A stretch of 64,000 nt of DNA from Mucilaginibacter oryzae (GCF_003148845.1 NZ_QGHA01000004.1:248001-312000); one strand, 5' to 3'; shown: positions 9,204 to 18,175, counted from the stretch's first letter. Translations and numbers: made by a program. The notes: generated by a model not told the origin, from the letters alone.

Positions 9204-10172
9204 ATGATTAAAGAGTTAGCTATAATAATACCCGCATATAAATCTCTTTATTTAAAAGAAGCTCTTGATTCTTTGGCGCATCAGTCAAACTTAAACTTCA
9301 ACCTTTACATAGGTGACGACGCAAGCCCTGATAATTTGTATGAAATAGTAAAACATTACGAAGATCGCTTGACCATTTTTTATAAACGATTTGAGCATAA
9401 TTTAGGGGGTAAAGACCTGGTTGCTCATTGGGAGCGTTGTTTCGACATGACTCAGGATGAAAAATGGTTGTGGCTTTTCTCGGATGATGATATAGCGTCG
9501 CCAGAGTGTGTATCTTCTTTTTATCGTTATATAAACGATAATAGGTCAGCAGAGTTGCTTCATTTTAATATAGAAATGATTGATAATAAGAGCGAGCATT
9601 TAGCCTATTGCCCGCCTTTCCCGGATGTAATGACCGCAGCTGATTTTTTTGAAAAGCGGATAGACTATAAACTTAGTAGTTTTGTGGTTGAATATATATT
9701 TACCAGGGATGTGTATTTCAGGGAAGGAAAACTTCAAAACTTTGATCTTGCCTGGGGTGCTGATGATGCCACTTGGATAAAGTTTGCAAAAGTTAACGGA
9801 ATTCATACAATAAACGGCCCCCTGGTTAAATGGCGTTACAGCGGTTCAAATGTTTCATCATTAACCAGTGATATCTCAATCATCACTAGGAAACTTAATG
9901 CCACAATAAGCTACATCAATTGGGCAACCGCCTTTTTCGAGAAGAATAATATTGCGGTAAATGTTAGTCAAACTAAGATGGTCAGATTTGCCCTCGGAAG
10001 TATAGACAATGCGTCTGTATTTAAACTTGCTGTAAGACTAAAACTTGTTCCTGTTTTATTGAAGGGGCTTGGCAAAAATTATTCGAAAAATTTAAAGATA
10101 ATCAGCTACAGTTATTTCCGTGTTATAACGGCGAGAGCTGTAAAAGGAATCAAAAAATTATTACGGCGGTAA
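9204..10172 (+). CDS. Glycosyltransferase family 2
   Basis: A 322-residue GT-A fold inverting glycosyltransferase of family 2, expected to add one sugar to the lipid-linked repeat unit at the cytosolic face. It opens with LAIIIPAYKSLYLKEALDSL, then NFNLYIGDDASPDN (nucleotide-binding Asp pair) and WLWLFSDDDIASPECV, whose DDD carries the metal-binding DxD-like motif. The C-terminal part is basic and lacks membrane helices. I chose ATG 9204 over the in-frame TTG at 9177 because the family motif starts only six residues after that Met. A 16-codon reading frame at 9161-9211 overlaps this start. Donor and acceptor sugars are unknown. Confidence 0.88.
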   Translation: MIKELAIIIPAYKSLYLKEALDSLAHQSNLNFNLYIGDDASPDNLYEIVKHYEDRLTIFYKRFEHNLGGKDLVAHWERCFDMTQDEKWLWLFSDDDIASPECVSSFYRYINDNRSAELLHFNIEMIDNKSEHLAYCPPFPDVMTAADFFEKRIDYKLSSFVVEYIFTRDVYFREGKLQNFDLAWGADDATWIKFAKVNGIHTINGPLVKWRYSGSNVSSLTSDISIITRKLNATISYINWATAFFEKNNIAVNVSQTKMVRFALGSIDNASVFKLAVRLKLVPVLLKGLGKNYSKNLKIISYSYFRVITARAVKGIKKLLRR

Positions 10173-10223
10173 TAAGATTAAAGTAAATGTGAAGAGATAA
10201 GTTTTTTGATTAAAATTTATTAA

Positions 10224-11342
10224 ATGAATATATATTATCTATCAGTTACTTCCTTTACAGATACTGACCTTGGGGTTTTGGAGTATCTATCAAAAGTATA
10301 TAATGTTACTTACGGGCTTGTGCTGCAAAAAACAAACGCCAATTTTACCGAAAGTGAAGTAAGCAAATTTTGTAAAGAGCGTAATATAAATTTTGAGCCT
10401 TTCAGGTTTAAATATCAGCAAAAGGATCCGCGTACATTCCTGACATTTTTTAAAATTATAAAAAAAATTAAGGCAGCTAAATCAGATGTTATATATATAC
10501 CAACATTTGACCACGTTTTTTTTAGTGCATTAAGTTTACTGCTTGATCCGCGGAAGACAGTTATAGCTTTGCACGATGTCGAATTTCATAGCAACGCTGA
10601 ATTTAAAAAGATACTAATAATAGCACGAAAAATAACATTAATGCATTTTGTTAATTTTCAAGTGTTTTCTGATTCACAATTTAGATTGTTTAAGAAACTT
10701 TCGCCCGGTAAAAAAGTTACGTTAATTCCTTCACCACTGAAAAATTTCGGTACTGCAGATCGTGTATTACCAACGGACGGGAATATTAGGCTTCTTTTTT
10801 TTGGTAACATTTTACCTTATAAAGGATTAGGTTTGTTGTTGCAGGCACTTTCCAATATTAATGAAAAGGAGGAGCGTAATATCAAGCTAATTTTGGCAGG
10901 CCGGTGTAATGATTGGGATACCGAGTATGAGCCGTTGATCAAAAATAATATAAAGATTGAACGGATGATTGGCTTCATTGATAATGAGAAAATAGCAACA
11001 CTGTTTACCAATGCTGACTACCTTATATTGCCATACAAAGATGCAACTCAAAGCGGACCATTAAAAATTGCGTTTAATTATAATCTTCCGATTATCGCAT
11101 CCGATATCGACAGTTTTTCGGAAGATGTAGTTGATAATGTTAATGGCTATCTTTTTAAAGTAGGTAATGTAGAGAGTCTCGAAAGCGTGTTACTAAAGAT
11201 ATTGAACAATCATGATACGGCTTATCAACAGCTGAAAATAGAACAGAAGAACTATGTAGCAGCTAAATATAGTGATGAGGTGATCTCTTCAAAGTTCGTA
11301 AATATGTTTAACAATGTACTGAACCAGGTAACCCATAACTAA
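10224..11342 (+). CDS. Glycosyltransferase family 4
   Basis: A 372-residue GT-B fold retaining glycosyltransferase. The C-terminal Glycos_transf_1 domain shows LLFFGNILPYKGLGLLLQAL near residue 190, IKLILAGRCNDWD, and the late LILPYKDATQSGPLKIAFNY segment that carries the usual donor-binding region, though the classical E-x7-E spacing is altered (Ser-Gly-Pro in place of EGFG). The N-terminal acceptor domain is divergent. The gene sits 51 nt after the GT2 gene and 7 nt before the DUF1919 gene, so it is part of the same transcription unit. It probably adds a hexose in repeat-unit assembly; the specific sugar is not deducible. Confidence 0.82.
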   Translation: MNIYYLSVTSFTDTDLGVLEYLSKVYNVTYGLVLQKTNANFTESEVSKFCKERNINFEPFRFKYQQKDPRTFLTFFKIIKKIKAAKSDVIYIPTFDHVFFSALSLLLDPRKTVIALHDVEFHSNAEFKKILIIARKITLMHFVNFQVFSDSQFRLFKKLSPGKKVTLIPSPLKNFGTADRVLPTDGNIRLLFFGNILPYKGLGLLLQALSNINEKEERNIKLILAGRCNDWDTEYEPLIKNNIKIERMIGFIDNEKIATLFTNADYLILPYKDATQSGPLKIAFNYNLPIIASDIDSFSEDVVDNVNGYLFKVGNVESLESVLLKILNNHDTAYQQLKIEQKNYVAAKYSDEVISSKFVNMFNNVLNQVTHN

Positions 11343-11349
11343 TACAGAT

Positions 11350-12000
11350 ATGAATATAAGGAAGTTTTTATCAAGATATAAAGGAAGGTATTTAAAGTCT
11401 CTCCGAAGCAAGTATAGTGAAGATTTAAAGGCGTATTTTTCTGATAATCCAACTATAATTTCGAATAATTGTCTTGCTGGTTTTGTTTATCAGGATACCG
11501 GAACTCCTTATACCAGTCCAACCATAGGGATGTACTTTTTCTTTCCTGATTATATCGAATTTTTGTCCGATCTGCGTACTAACTTATATGCCGATTTAAC
11601 ATTTACCGATGTTTCCAAATATGAGCTTGGAAATGAAAGAATTAAGAAAGCAAAGCATAAATATCCCATTGGGCTTCTGAACAATTCTATGGAAATTCAT
11701 TTTTTGCATTATAGCAGCAGGGAGGAAGCTCTGGAAAAGTGGAAGAGACGACTTGAACGGGTTAACCTGAATAATTTGATTGTGTTGGGCACCCAGCTTG
11801 ATTTATGTACCGAAAATGATATTAAGGCTTTTGATCAGTTGGATTTTGAAAAAAAAATATTTTTTACCAGAGATGATTATAACACTAAATCAGGGGTATT
11901 TATAGAGGCATTTAAAAAGAGCATCAAAATAGGTGATCCATACCAAAGCGGGCATATTCTTTATAAGCATTTGATAAAAAAGGTTAAGAATAAAGCTTAA
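11350..12000 (+). CDS. DUF1919 exopolysaccharide biosynthesis protein
   Basis: A 216-residue cytosolic protein of the DUF1919 family, which recurs in capsule and exopolysaccharide loci; its chemistry is not established to my knowledge. The family signature is visible as TIISNNCLAGFVYQDTG at about residues 35-51, then PYTSPTIGMYFFFPDYIEFL, a central KYPIGLLNNSMEIHFLHYSS and IFFTRDDY near residue 177. The N-terminus is basic. It starts 7 nt after the preceding glycosyltransferase and ends 20 nt before the next, so it is almost certainly cotranscribed with them. A role in modifying or transferring a sugar is likely from context only. Confidence 0.82.
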   Translation: MNIRKFLSRYKGRYLKSLRSKYSEDLKAYFSDNPTIISNNCLAGFVYQDTGTPYTSPTIGMYFFFPDYIEFLSDLRTNLYADLTFTDVSKYELGNERIKKAKHKYPIGLLNNSMEIHFLHYSSREEALEKWKRRLERVNLNNLIVLGTQLDLCTENDIKAFDQLDFEKKIFFTRDDYNTKSGVFIEAFKKSIKIGDPYQSGHILYKHLIKKVKNKA

Positions 12001-12020
12001 AATACATTTGTAGTACCCTT

Positions 12021-13070
12021 ATGAATTTAACAAAAATAGCTATCATTATACCTGATTTTGATGCCGGTGGTGAAGAAAAACGTGCTGTTTTTTTTGCGAA
12101 TAACTATGTCAGGTATTTTGAAAAGGTGATACTTTTTGCACCGGATGGTACAAGTTCTGCTTTATTGGATAATAGGGTAGAGCATGTAAAAATTGATGTT
12201 AAGAGTATTAAGAATTTACCTAAAATTCTTAAAATTATTAAAGATAACCAGGTGACGATTCTTCAGGGGCACAAAAGATTTACGATGCCTTATCTGCTGC
12301 TCGCTGAGAAGGTATTGAAAGTTACGAGCGTTTTTAATTTTGACAACATTTATCTCAAGTTTAACTATGCTTGTAAGTTGCTCTCCCCCAGCTATATCAT
12401 ATATCTTTCAAGCATTGTTGAAGATTACTATAAGTCATTATATAAAGGATTTAAAAACAAAACAATTAATATAGGGGGAGATTTTTATCAGCGGTTTGAT
12501 AAGGAGAAGATTTTGGCGTTGAGAAATGAGTTGGGAATAGATGATAATAAGTTTGTTATTCTAAGCTTAGGACGGTTATCCGAGCAAAAGAATCATAAAA
12601 AATTAATTTATTCATTAACCGCGTTAAAAGACACCAATTTTATTTGCCTGATTGCCGGCAGCGGCCCTTTGAGAAGTGAGCTTGAACAGTTGGTTCTTGA
12701 AAACGGTCTCGTTGAAAAAGTTATATTTTTAGGGCACCGTACAGATGTTGAAAATTTGGTTAATATAGCCGATGTATTGGTGCAAACTTCAATTTTTGAA
12801 GGCTTTCCCAACGTATTTATAGAAGCAGCTTCGGTAGGTTTGCCAATCATCTCCACAGATGTGGGATCATCGAAATCAATTGTAAGGGAGAATGGTATAT
12901 TGGTTGATCCACATAGTTCTGATGGTATCAGCGATGCTATAAAACTAATGATACAAAACTATCCTCAATACAAAGAAAATGCCGTAGCCTTTGTTGACAG
13001 TAGTTACTTTAGGCAATTTCATAAAAACATCATGTTGAGTAATTATATTGACTTTTATAAATCATTGTAA
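12021..13070 (+). CDS. Glycosyltransferase family 4
   Basis: A 349-residue GT-B fold glycosyltransferase. An N-terminal glycosyltransferase_4-like domain begins IAIIIPDFDAGGEEKRAVFF, with the Gly-Gly-Glu acceptor loop. The C-terminal Glycos_transf_1 domain contains VILSLGRLSEQKNHKKLI at about residue 180, ICLIAGSGPLRSELE, and FEGFPNVFIEAASVGLPII near 258-276, which holds the E-x7-E donor-binding motif. Length and motif order are textbook for GT4. It follows DUF1919 by 20 nt and precedes the GH16 gene by 48 nt. It would add one sugar of the repeat unit; the donor is unknown. Confidence 0.88.
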   Translation: MNLTKIAIIIPDFDAGGEEKRAVFFANNYVRYFEKVILFAPDGTSSALLDNRVEHVKIDVKSIKNLPKILKIIKDNQVTILQGHKRFTMPYLLLAEKVLKVTSVFNFDNIYLKFNYACKLLSPSYIIYLSSIVEDYYKSLYKGFKNKTINIGGDFYQRFDKEKILALRNELGIDDNKFVILSLGRLSEQKNHKKLIYSLTALKDTNFICLIAGSGPLRSELEQLVLENGLVEKVIFLGHRTDVENLVNIADVLVQTSIFEGFPNVFIEAASVGLPIISTDVGSSKSIVRENGILVDPHSSDGISDAIKLMIQNYPQYKENAVAFVDSSYFRQFHKNIMLSNYIDFYKSL

Positions 13071-13118
13071 CCCTAAATGGGAATGATAATATGATTGATA
13101 ATATAATAACTTTAAATT

Positions 13119-14054
13119 ATGAAAAATCGAGTATTTGTTTTAGCTAAACTCATCTTTATTGTTGTTTTTTTGCCGTGGTTAAACATTGCCAGTGCCCAAA
13201 CAAAGCGAGGTATGAAATTGGTTTGGCACGATGAGTTTGATTATAACGGACTACCTGATAGCAATAAGTGGACCTACGAGGATGGCTTCATAAGGGACGG
13301 TGAAAAGGAATTCTATACGAAGAATAGGGTAGAAAATGCCAAAGTTGGAAATGGCCTTTTAACTATTACAGCCAGAAAGGAAGAATTTGTTAATTATAAT
13401 TATGCTTACTACAAAGGCTTAATGTCAAAGGAAAGGTATTTTTCAGAGTTAATTAAATACCCAAAACAATTCCGGGGTAAAGCAGCCGATAGCATACCGG
13501 CCTGGGTTCGGAATAGATATGATTCATTAGCTCATTATACGTCTGCATCTTTAGTAACCAGGGGCAAAGCAAGCTGGAAGTATGGAAGGGTGGAGATAAG
13601 GGCTAAACTTCCGAGAGGGAAGGGAGTTGTCCCGGCTGCATGGATGCTCGGAACCTCTTTCTCAAAAGAAACTCCGTGGCCACAATGCGGGGAAATTGAT
13701 ATCATGGAATTTGTAGGGCGGGTACCTGGTCAGATATACGGGCATGTGCATTACAAGGATCCTGCAACAAATAGGCATGTACATTACGGAAGCGCTTATA
13801 AGTTGCCGTTATCGGGTAGTCAGTGGCATGTTTATGCTGTTGAGTGGAACAGCAAAACAATAAGTTTTTTTTGTGATGATAAACTGTATTATACTTTTAT
13901 GGTGAGTGAAGCCGGCCCAGCCGAAACCAATCCGTATAATAAGCCATTTTATTTATTACTTAACATGTCTTTGGGGGGGGCTTTTGGGGGCATGGTTGAT
14001 GACACAATTTTCCCTCAACAGTATCAAATTGATTATGTACGAATTTATCAATAA
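13119..14054 (+). CDS. Secreted GH16 family glycoside hydrolase
   Basis: A 311-residue secreted endo-acting glycosidase of family GH16 (laminarinase/kappa-carrageenase/licheninase type). Signal peptide residues 1-26 end in ASAQ. The catalytic motif EIDIMEF lies at residues 192-198, with nucleophile Glu192, Asp194 and acid/base Glu197. WHDEF near residue 36 and the GYxRIYQ-like C-terminal strand (IDYVRIYQ) complete the beta-jelly-roll. About 50 residues inserted at 88-142, before the usual TSA strand, are unlike typical GH16 proteins. Its place inside the EPS locus suggests trimming or release of the polysaccharide made by its neighbours rather than nutrition, since no SusC/SusD pair is near. 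Substrate is not deducible. Confidence 0.88.
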   Translation: MKNRVFVLAKLIFIVVFLPWLNIASAQTKRGMKLVWHDEFDYNGLPDSNKWTYEDGFIRDGEKEFYTKNRVENAKVGNGLLTITARKEEFVNYNYAYYKGLMSKERYFSELIKYPKQFRGKAADSIPAWVRNRYDSLAHYTSASLVTRGKASWKYGRVEIRAKLPRGKGVVPAAWMLGTSFSKETPWPQCGEIDIMEFVGRVPGQIYGHVHYKDPATNRHVHYGSAYKLPLSGSQWHVYAVEWNSKTISFFCDDKLYYTFMVSEAGPAETNPYNKPFYLLLNMSLGGAFGGMVDDTIFPQQYQIDYVRIYQ

Positions 14055-14066
14055 AACAAAACTATC

Positions 14067-14771
14067 TTGAAAAACGAAGCCTGGAAAGCAATTATTCAGA
14101 AAGTAGATAACTTTTCGATAAGGAAAGGGTTAACATCATTTGTTAATCCATATTCAATGTTGGTTTTAAAAGATTTTCCAGATATCGCAAATGGCATAGA
14201 TTACTGGCAAATTGATGGTATTTCCCTGGTTAATGAAATTAATAGGTATAAAGGGGCCAAGTTTGGTCGTTTTAGTTTTGATGATACATCGGTTGCTCCT
14301 GTGGTGTTTAATTATGCTTTAGAGAATAAGTTAAAAGTTGGTATTGTTGGAACTAAACACGAGTATCTAACAAGCGCCGTTAAGGTTATAGAATCTAAGT
14401 ATAACATTAAAATAAGCTACTATCGAGATGGCTATTTCAGCACCGATCAGGATAGGGCGGATTGTTTAAAGCAGATTATTGACAGCCAAATAGACATATT
14501 TATTTGCGGTATGGGAACTCCGCTCCAGGAGCTTTTCCTGATTGATCTAAAAAAAATTGGATGGAGCGGTTATGCTTTTACCTGCGGAGGTTATTTGCAT
14601 CAAATAGCACGAAAGGAGAATTATTACCCAGCCATTTTTGATAAATTGAATATAAGGTGGATATACAGGATAATTGATGAACCTAAACTTTTTAGGAGAT
14701 ATTTTATTCAATACCCCAGATTTTTTATTAAATTTTTATTTTTTAAACTTCGGTCGCCTAATAAAATTTAG
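14067..14771 (+). CDS. WecG/TagA/CpsF family glycosyltransferase (GT26)
   Basis: A 234-residue glycosyltransferase of the WecG/TagA/CpsF (GT26) family, which transfers ManNAcA, ManNAc, glucose or similar sugars onto undecaprenyl-diphosphate-linked acceptors at the membrane. Recognisable segments are KLKVGIVGTKHEYL at about residue 90, DIFICGMGTPLQELFL near 145 and AFTCGGYLHQIA near 171, followed by NIRWIYRIIDEPKLFRRY, the basic C-terminal tail used for membrane association. The start is TTG 14067 (13 nt after the GH16 stop); the next Met is at 14157, already inside a plausible N-terminal region, so TTG is preferred but not certain. Last gene of the EPS unit, followed by a strong terminator. 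Confidence 0.85.
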   Translation: MKNEAWKAIIQKVDNFSIRKGLTSFVNPYSMLVLKDFPDIANGIDYWQIDGISLVNEINRYKGAKFGRFSFDDTSVAPVVFNYALENKLKVGIVGTKHEYLTSAVKVIESKYNIKISYYRDGYFSTDQDRADCLKQIIDSQIDIFICGMGTPLQELFLIDLKKIGWSGYAFTCGGYLHQIARKENYYPAIFDKLNIRWIYRIIDEPKLFRRYFIQYPRFFIKFLFFKLRSPNKI

Positions 14772-14823
14772 ATTTACTAAACCTGAAGTACTTTGTAAAA
14801 TAGATTTAAATTACAGGTCTGGC

Positions 14824-14872
14824 AAATAAAATAAGCCAATTGGAATTACTTTCAATTGGCTTATTTTATTTT
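14824..14872. terminator. Bidirectional terminator between EPS locus and heptose operon
   Basis: A near-perfect inverted repeat with arms of about 19 bp (AATAAGCCAATTG / CAATTGGCTTATT cores) and a 10-nt loop has A-run and T-run flanks on both strands. It lies between the convergent wecG-type gene and gmhB, so it can stop transcription from both sides. Confidence 0.88.
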
Positions 14873-14920
14873 GGTAATGTTTGTTTTTTACCCTTGATAA
14901 AAAAGGTTTTGGAAGATAGT

Positions 14921-15445
14921 TTATTCCAAAAGACTTATAACTTCATTGTAATCGCTGATGTTTTTATCTGCTAAAAGGCTCTTCTGCTTTGAAAAGTAAA
15001 ACGTTTTGATCCCTAAGTTCTTAGCCGGTATTATATCTGTTTCCGAATCACCAATCATCCACGAGTTTTCGAAATCTATGTTATAATTATTTTTTGCCTG
15101 CAGAAACAAGCCATTTTTGGGCTTACGGCAATCACAATTATCTTCATCAAGATGTGGGCAAACAAAAAAATGATCAATCATTGAGCCTGTTAGAAGGTTA
15201 ATCTGATTGTTAATTATTTCCAGCTTTTGCATTGAAAGTAAACCTCTTCCAACACATCTTTGGTTAGTTACCACGACTATATGTTGGAAATGTTTTTTTG
15301 ATAATAGCAAAAGATCTTTTATACCCGGAATAATCTCAATCTGATCAAGTTCCAAAACGTAACTATGATCTATTTTTTTATTTATAACACCGTCGCGGTC
15401 AAGAAATAATGTGTCTTTTTTATTATATTGGGATAACATTTTCAA
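14921..15445 (-). CDS. gmhB: D-glycero-D-manno-heptose 1,7-bisphosphate 7-phosphatase
   Basis: A 174-residue HAD-superfamily phosphatase that removes the 7-phosphate of heptose 1,7-bisphosphate before nucleotidyl transfer. HAD motif I is LFLDRDGVIN near residue 14, motif II is VVVTNQ, and WMIGDSETDI carries motif IV. The zinc-binding loop CPHLDEDNCDC (Cys, His, Cys, Cys) marks the GmhB/histidinol-phosphatase branch. It is the last gene of a four-gene operon and overlaps hddC by 23 nt. With hddA, gmhA and hddC it completes the route to GDP-D-glycero-alpha-D-manno-heptose. A slightly later Met at codon 3 is an equally possible start. Confidence 0.92.
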   Translation of the reverse strand: MKMLSQYNKKDTLFLDRDGVINKKIDHSYVLELDQIEIIPGIKDLLLLSKKHFQHIVVVTNQRCVGRGLLSMQKLEIINNQINLLTGSMIDHFFVCPHLDEDNCDCRKPKNGLFLQAKNNYNIDFENSWMIGDSETDIIPAKNLGIKTFYFSKQKSLLADKNISDYNEVISLLE

Positions 15446-16139
15446 AAATTTTTTGCGCCCGGTAATAATCTTCAGGTATACCTATATCTATGAATGTTGA
15501 ATCAAAAGCTTTTGCGAAAGCAGCTATTCCAGGCAGATTTTCTTGTAGAAAGTCTGTTTCAAACGAAAATTTTCCCGGGAAATTAAATTTATTTATCAAA
15601 TGTTTTTGCATAAAATAAATTCCGCCATTAATTTCAGCCTGCGTTACGATGTTGCCAGGGCTTTTTTCTTTAAACGATATTACCCGGCCATCGGGCGAAC
15701 ATTCAACTGACCCGTATCTGTCGGAGTTTGATATTTTTTTTAAGGCTATCGTTATCTCTGCCGATTTTTCTGTTGCAAATGTTTTAAGTTCATTTAAAGG
15801 GATATCAAATGAGGTATCCCCGTTAATAATAAAAAAATCATTGGCAATGATTTTGTCGGCAGCCTTAAAGATAGCACCTCCAGTTCCTAACGGCTCATCC
15901 TCAATACTGTAATCAATGTCTATTCCGAAAGACGCATCAACGCCATTATAATGATCACGAATAATCTCCCACTTATAACCTACAGCCAGGATGACCCTTG
16001 TTATGCCCTGCTTTTTTAAATAATGTAAAATGTAATCCAAAAAAGGTCTGTTCGCTACTGGCGCCATCGGTTTAGGCACCTCCGAAATTACAGACCTTAG
16101 CCGGGTGCCAAGTCCGCCAGCCAACACTACAGCTTCCAT
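15423..16139 (-). CDS. hddC: D-glycero-alpha-D-manno-heptose 1-phosphate guanylyltransferase
   Basis: A 238-residue sugar nucleotidyltransferase. The N-terminal signature VLAGGLGTRLRSVISEVPKP contains the G-x-G-T-R-L phosphate-binding loop, and the downstream lysine in EVPKPM matches the family. NGDTSFD near residue 108 gives the metal-binding Asp, and NGGIYF lies near 165. Such proteins activate many sugars, but the operon partners (heptose kinase, heptose isomerase, heptose phosphatase) point to HddC, which makes GDP-heptose from heptose 1-phosphate and GTP. The start codon shares one base with the gmhA stop (TAATG), implying translational coupling, and the 3' end overlaps gmhB by 23 nt. 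Confidence 0.9.
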   Translation of the reverse strand: MEAVVLAGGLGTRLRSVISEVPKPMAPVANRPFLDYILHYLKKQGITRVILAVGYKWEIIRDHYNGVDASFGIDIDYSIEDEPLGTGGAIFKAADKIIANDFFIINGDTSFDIPLNELKTFATEKSAEITIALKKISNSDRYGSVECSPDGRVISFKEKSPGNIVTQAEINGGIYFMQKHLINKFNFPGKFSFETDFLQENLPGIAAFAKAFDSTFIDIGIPEDYYRAQKIFENVIPI

Positions 16140-16732
16140 TATTTTGCGGGTTTATAATCAGAAAATATTTCCGCCTCAACAATGCAGCAAATGATGTGAC
16201 CTATTAAAATGTGAACCTCCTGAATTCTGGGAGTTTCATTTGACGGCACTTTTATGCAATAATCGCACAACTCGGCCATTTTTCCGCCGCTCATGCCGGT
16301 AAGCCCGATGGAGATGATATTTTTTTCTTTACAAACCTCAAGTGCTTTTATGATATTGGGTGAATTTCCTGAAGTTGATATCCCGATAAATATATCTCCT
16401 TCGTTACCCAAAGCCTGCACCTGGCGTCCAAATAGTTTTTCGTAACCATAATCGTTGCCAATTGCTGTTAATACAGATGTATCAGTTGTTAAGGCAATTG
16501 AAGGTAATCCGGGCCTGTCAAAATAAAAGCGGCTAACAAATTCGCCGGCGATGTGCTGCGCATCGGCAGCGCTCCCGCCATTTCCGGCAAGTAGTGTTTT
16601 TTTATTTTGTTTGTATGCGTTGGTCACAATTGCTGATACTTCGGCAACTTGTGCTAACAATTCCGGACTTTCTAAAAAAGCGGTTTTAACCGCAATCGAT
16701 GATTTTATTTGAGATTCAACGATAGATAACAT
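16139..16732 (-). CDS. gmhA: Sedoheptulose 7-phosphate isomerase
   Basis: A 197-residue SIS-domain isomerase that converts sedoheptulose 7-phosphate to D-glycero-D-manno-heptose 7-phosphate, the entry step to bacterial heptoses. Characteristic segments are LLAGNGGSAADAQHIAGEFV near residue 47, IFIGISTSGNSPNIIKAL near 114 and IIGLTGMSGGKM-like sequence near 140, with IQEVHILIGHIICCIVE at the C-terminus holding the conserved Glu-His pair of GmhA. Length matches the family (about 190-200). It lies between hddA (11 nt gap) and hddC (1-nt overlap), which supports heptose rather than other SIS substrates. Confidence 0.92.
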   Translation of the reverse strand: MLSIVESQIKSSIAVKTAFLESPELLAQVAEVSAIVTNAYKQNKKTLLAGNGGSAADAQHIAGEFVSRFYFDRPGLPSIALTTDTSVLTAIGNDYGYEKLFGRQVQALGNEGDIFIGISTSGNSPNIIKALEVCKEKNIISIGLTGMSGGKMAELCDYCIKVPSNETPRIQEVHILIGHIICCIVEAEIFSDYKPAK

Positions 16733-16743
16733 ATGTGTATTTT

Positions 16744-17775
16744 TTAATTATAAATCTTCCAGCCGTGGCATCCGCCTTCACTAAAATGAAACGGCATTAC
16801 TCGTCCGTCAAAGGTTTTTAATGCGTTGATTACATTTATTCTTTTTTCAGGGTCCACTACAAACATCATAAAACCGCCGCCTCCTGCTCCTGATACTTTG
16901 CCTGACAATGCGCCGGCCGCTATAGCAGTATCATATATTATATCGATAGATTCATTGCTTATTGAGGTAGCCATTTTCTTTTTGTCAACCCAGGCGCTAC
17001 CTAATATTTTAGCATAACTGCTAATATCGCCTTTTAATAAGGCCTCTTTCATATCTATTGCACTCTGTTTGATGTTATGCATAGCCTCAATAGCAGTAAC
17101 ATTTCCTTGAGAAGTGTTTTTTTGTTGTTCTTCTATGATTTTCGCTGATGAACGGGATGCGCCTGTAAAAAAAAGCACCATTGATGATTCAAGTTCATCT
17201 ATAATCCAACGTTTGATGCGCAGCGGATTTACAATAACTTTGTCTTCTTTCAAAAACTCCATAAAATTGAACCCTCCAAAAGTTGCAGCATATTGGTCCT
17301 GTTTGCCACCGGTAAGGGCCAAATCAATGCGTTCAATTTCATAAGCCAGGTGAGCTATGTCATACTCACCTAAAGGTAAGTTCCACCATTCTGTAAAAGC
17401 TTTTACAATTGCAACAACCATTGTAGAGGATGAACCCAAACCGCTTCCCGGAGGCGCATCTGAATGAGTTGTAATACGGAAACCTGTTAAATTATTTATG
17501 TGATAATCCTTCACAAGCCTGTTATAAACACCCTTAATAATATCAAGGTTTCCATCTATCGGCAATGCCTCCAGAACATCATAGCTTAGTTTTTGATTTA
17601 AATCAGCTGCTACAATTTCTATCTTTTTTGTTTCATTGACATTAATTGTGCAATAGGCGTACAGGTCGATGGTAGCGTTTAATATAAAACCACCATAAAT
17701 ATCACTGTATGGAGACACGTCGCTTCCGCCACCTGCAAGCCCTAATCTCAGCGGAGCTTTAGATCTGATAACCAT
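16744..17775 (-). CDS. hddA: D-glycero-alpha-D-manno-heptose 7-phosphate kinase
   Basis: A 343-residue GHMP-family kinase and first gene of the heptose operon. It opens with [20 protein letters not shown], the N-terminal strand and loop typical of HddA, and has the ATP-binding GHMP motif [19 protein letters not shown] near residue 110. [16 protein letters not shown] near 290-305 is the C-terminal GHMP motif. It phosphorylates C1 of heptose 7-phosphate in the alpha configuration, committing it to GDP-heptose (glycoprotein, capsule or S-layer type) rather than ADP-heptose (LPS core type). The operon hddA-gmhA-hddC-gmhB is complete and compact. The start is ATG 17775; about 560 bases without genes lie upstream. 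Confidence 0.93.
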   Translation of the reverse strand: MVIRSKAPLRLGLAGGGSDVSPYSDIYGGFILNATIDLYAYCTINVNETKKIEIVAADLNQKLSYDVLEALPIDGNLDIIKGVYNRLVKDYHINNLTGFRITTHSDAPPGSGLGSSSTMVVAIVKAFTEWWNLPLGEYDIAHLAYEIERIDLALTGGKQDQYAATFGGFNFMEFLKEDKVIVNPLRIKRWIIDELESSMVLFFTGASRSSAKIIEEQQKNTSQGNVTAIEAMHNIKQSAIDMKEALLKGDISSYAKILGSAWVDKKKMATSISNESIDIIYDTAIAAGALSGKVSGAGGGGFMMFVVDPEKRINVINALKTFDGRVMPFHFSEGGCHGWKIYN

Positions 17776-17890
17776 TTTAAAGAGTTGTTTTAGGTATGAA
17801 TGTATTTGTTAATTAAAAACAATGTTTTTCTCGATTAACTGAATACGAAAGTATAAAAGAAATGCCATAAATCGTAAAAAAAAACTAAAT

Positions 17891-17923
17891 ATTTCTTCAA
17901 TTTTTGTTGATAATTGAAGAAAT
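17891..17923. repeat. 12-bp inverted repeat upstream of hddA
   Basis: A perfect 12-bp inverted repeat (ATTTCTTCAATT / AATTGAAGAAAT) with a 9-nt loop lies about 115 nt upstream of the hddA start. It could be an operator or a structured leader; no T-run follows on either strand, so it is not a typical terminator. Confidence 0.5.
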
Positions 17924-18175
17924 GTGTCTTAGAGAATGAATTATTTGTAATTTAGTTAAAAGCAAAAGAGGTCAGAAATGCTTGTAATGTCATATGCATA
18001 ATCCATACCTCCTTTTTGAAAATCTGATGGCGATAGCGCAATAAAACCTTTTTATTAACTTGTAGTTTGGAAGGGGTGTGGAAGTATCGCCTCGCTTGAC
18101 TAATTTAGTTGTGTATTGCTTTCTTATAAACTTTGAAACGTTTATTAATTCCAGCCTTACGCTTTATTCTTATCT

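Noticed and set aside
13119..14054. Polysaccharide utilisation locus around the GH16 gene
   Set aside because: No SusC/SusD pair or regulator near; the gene is inside a biosynthetic cluster.
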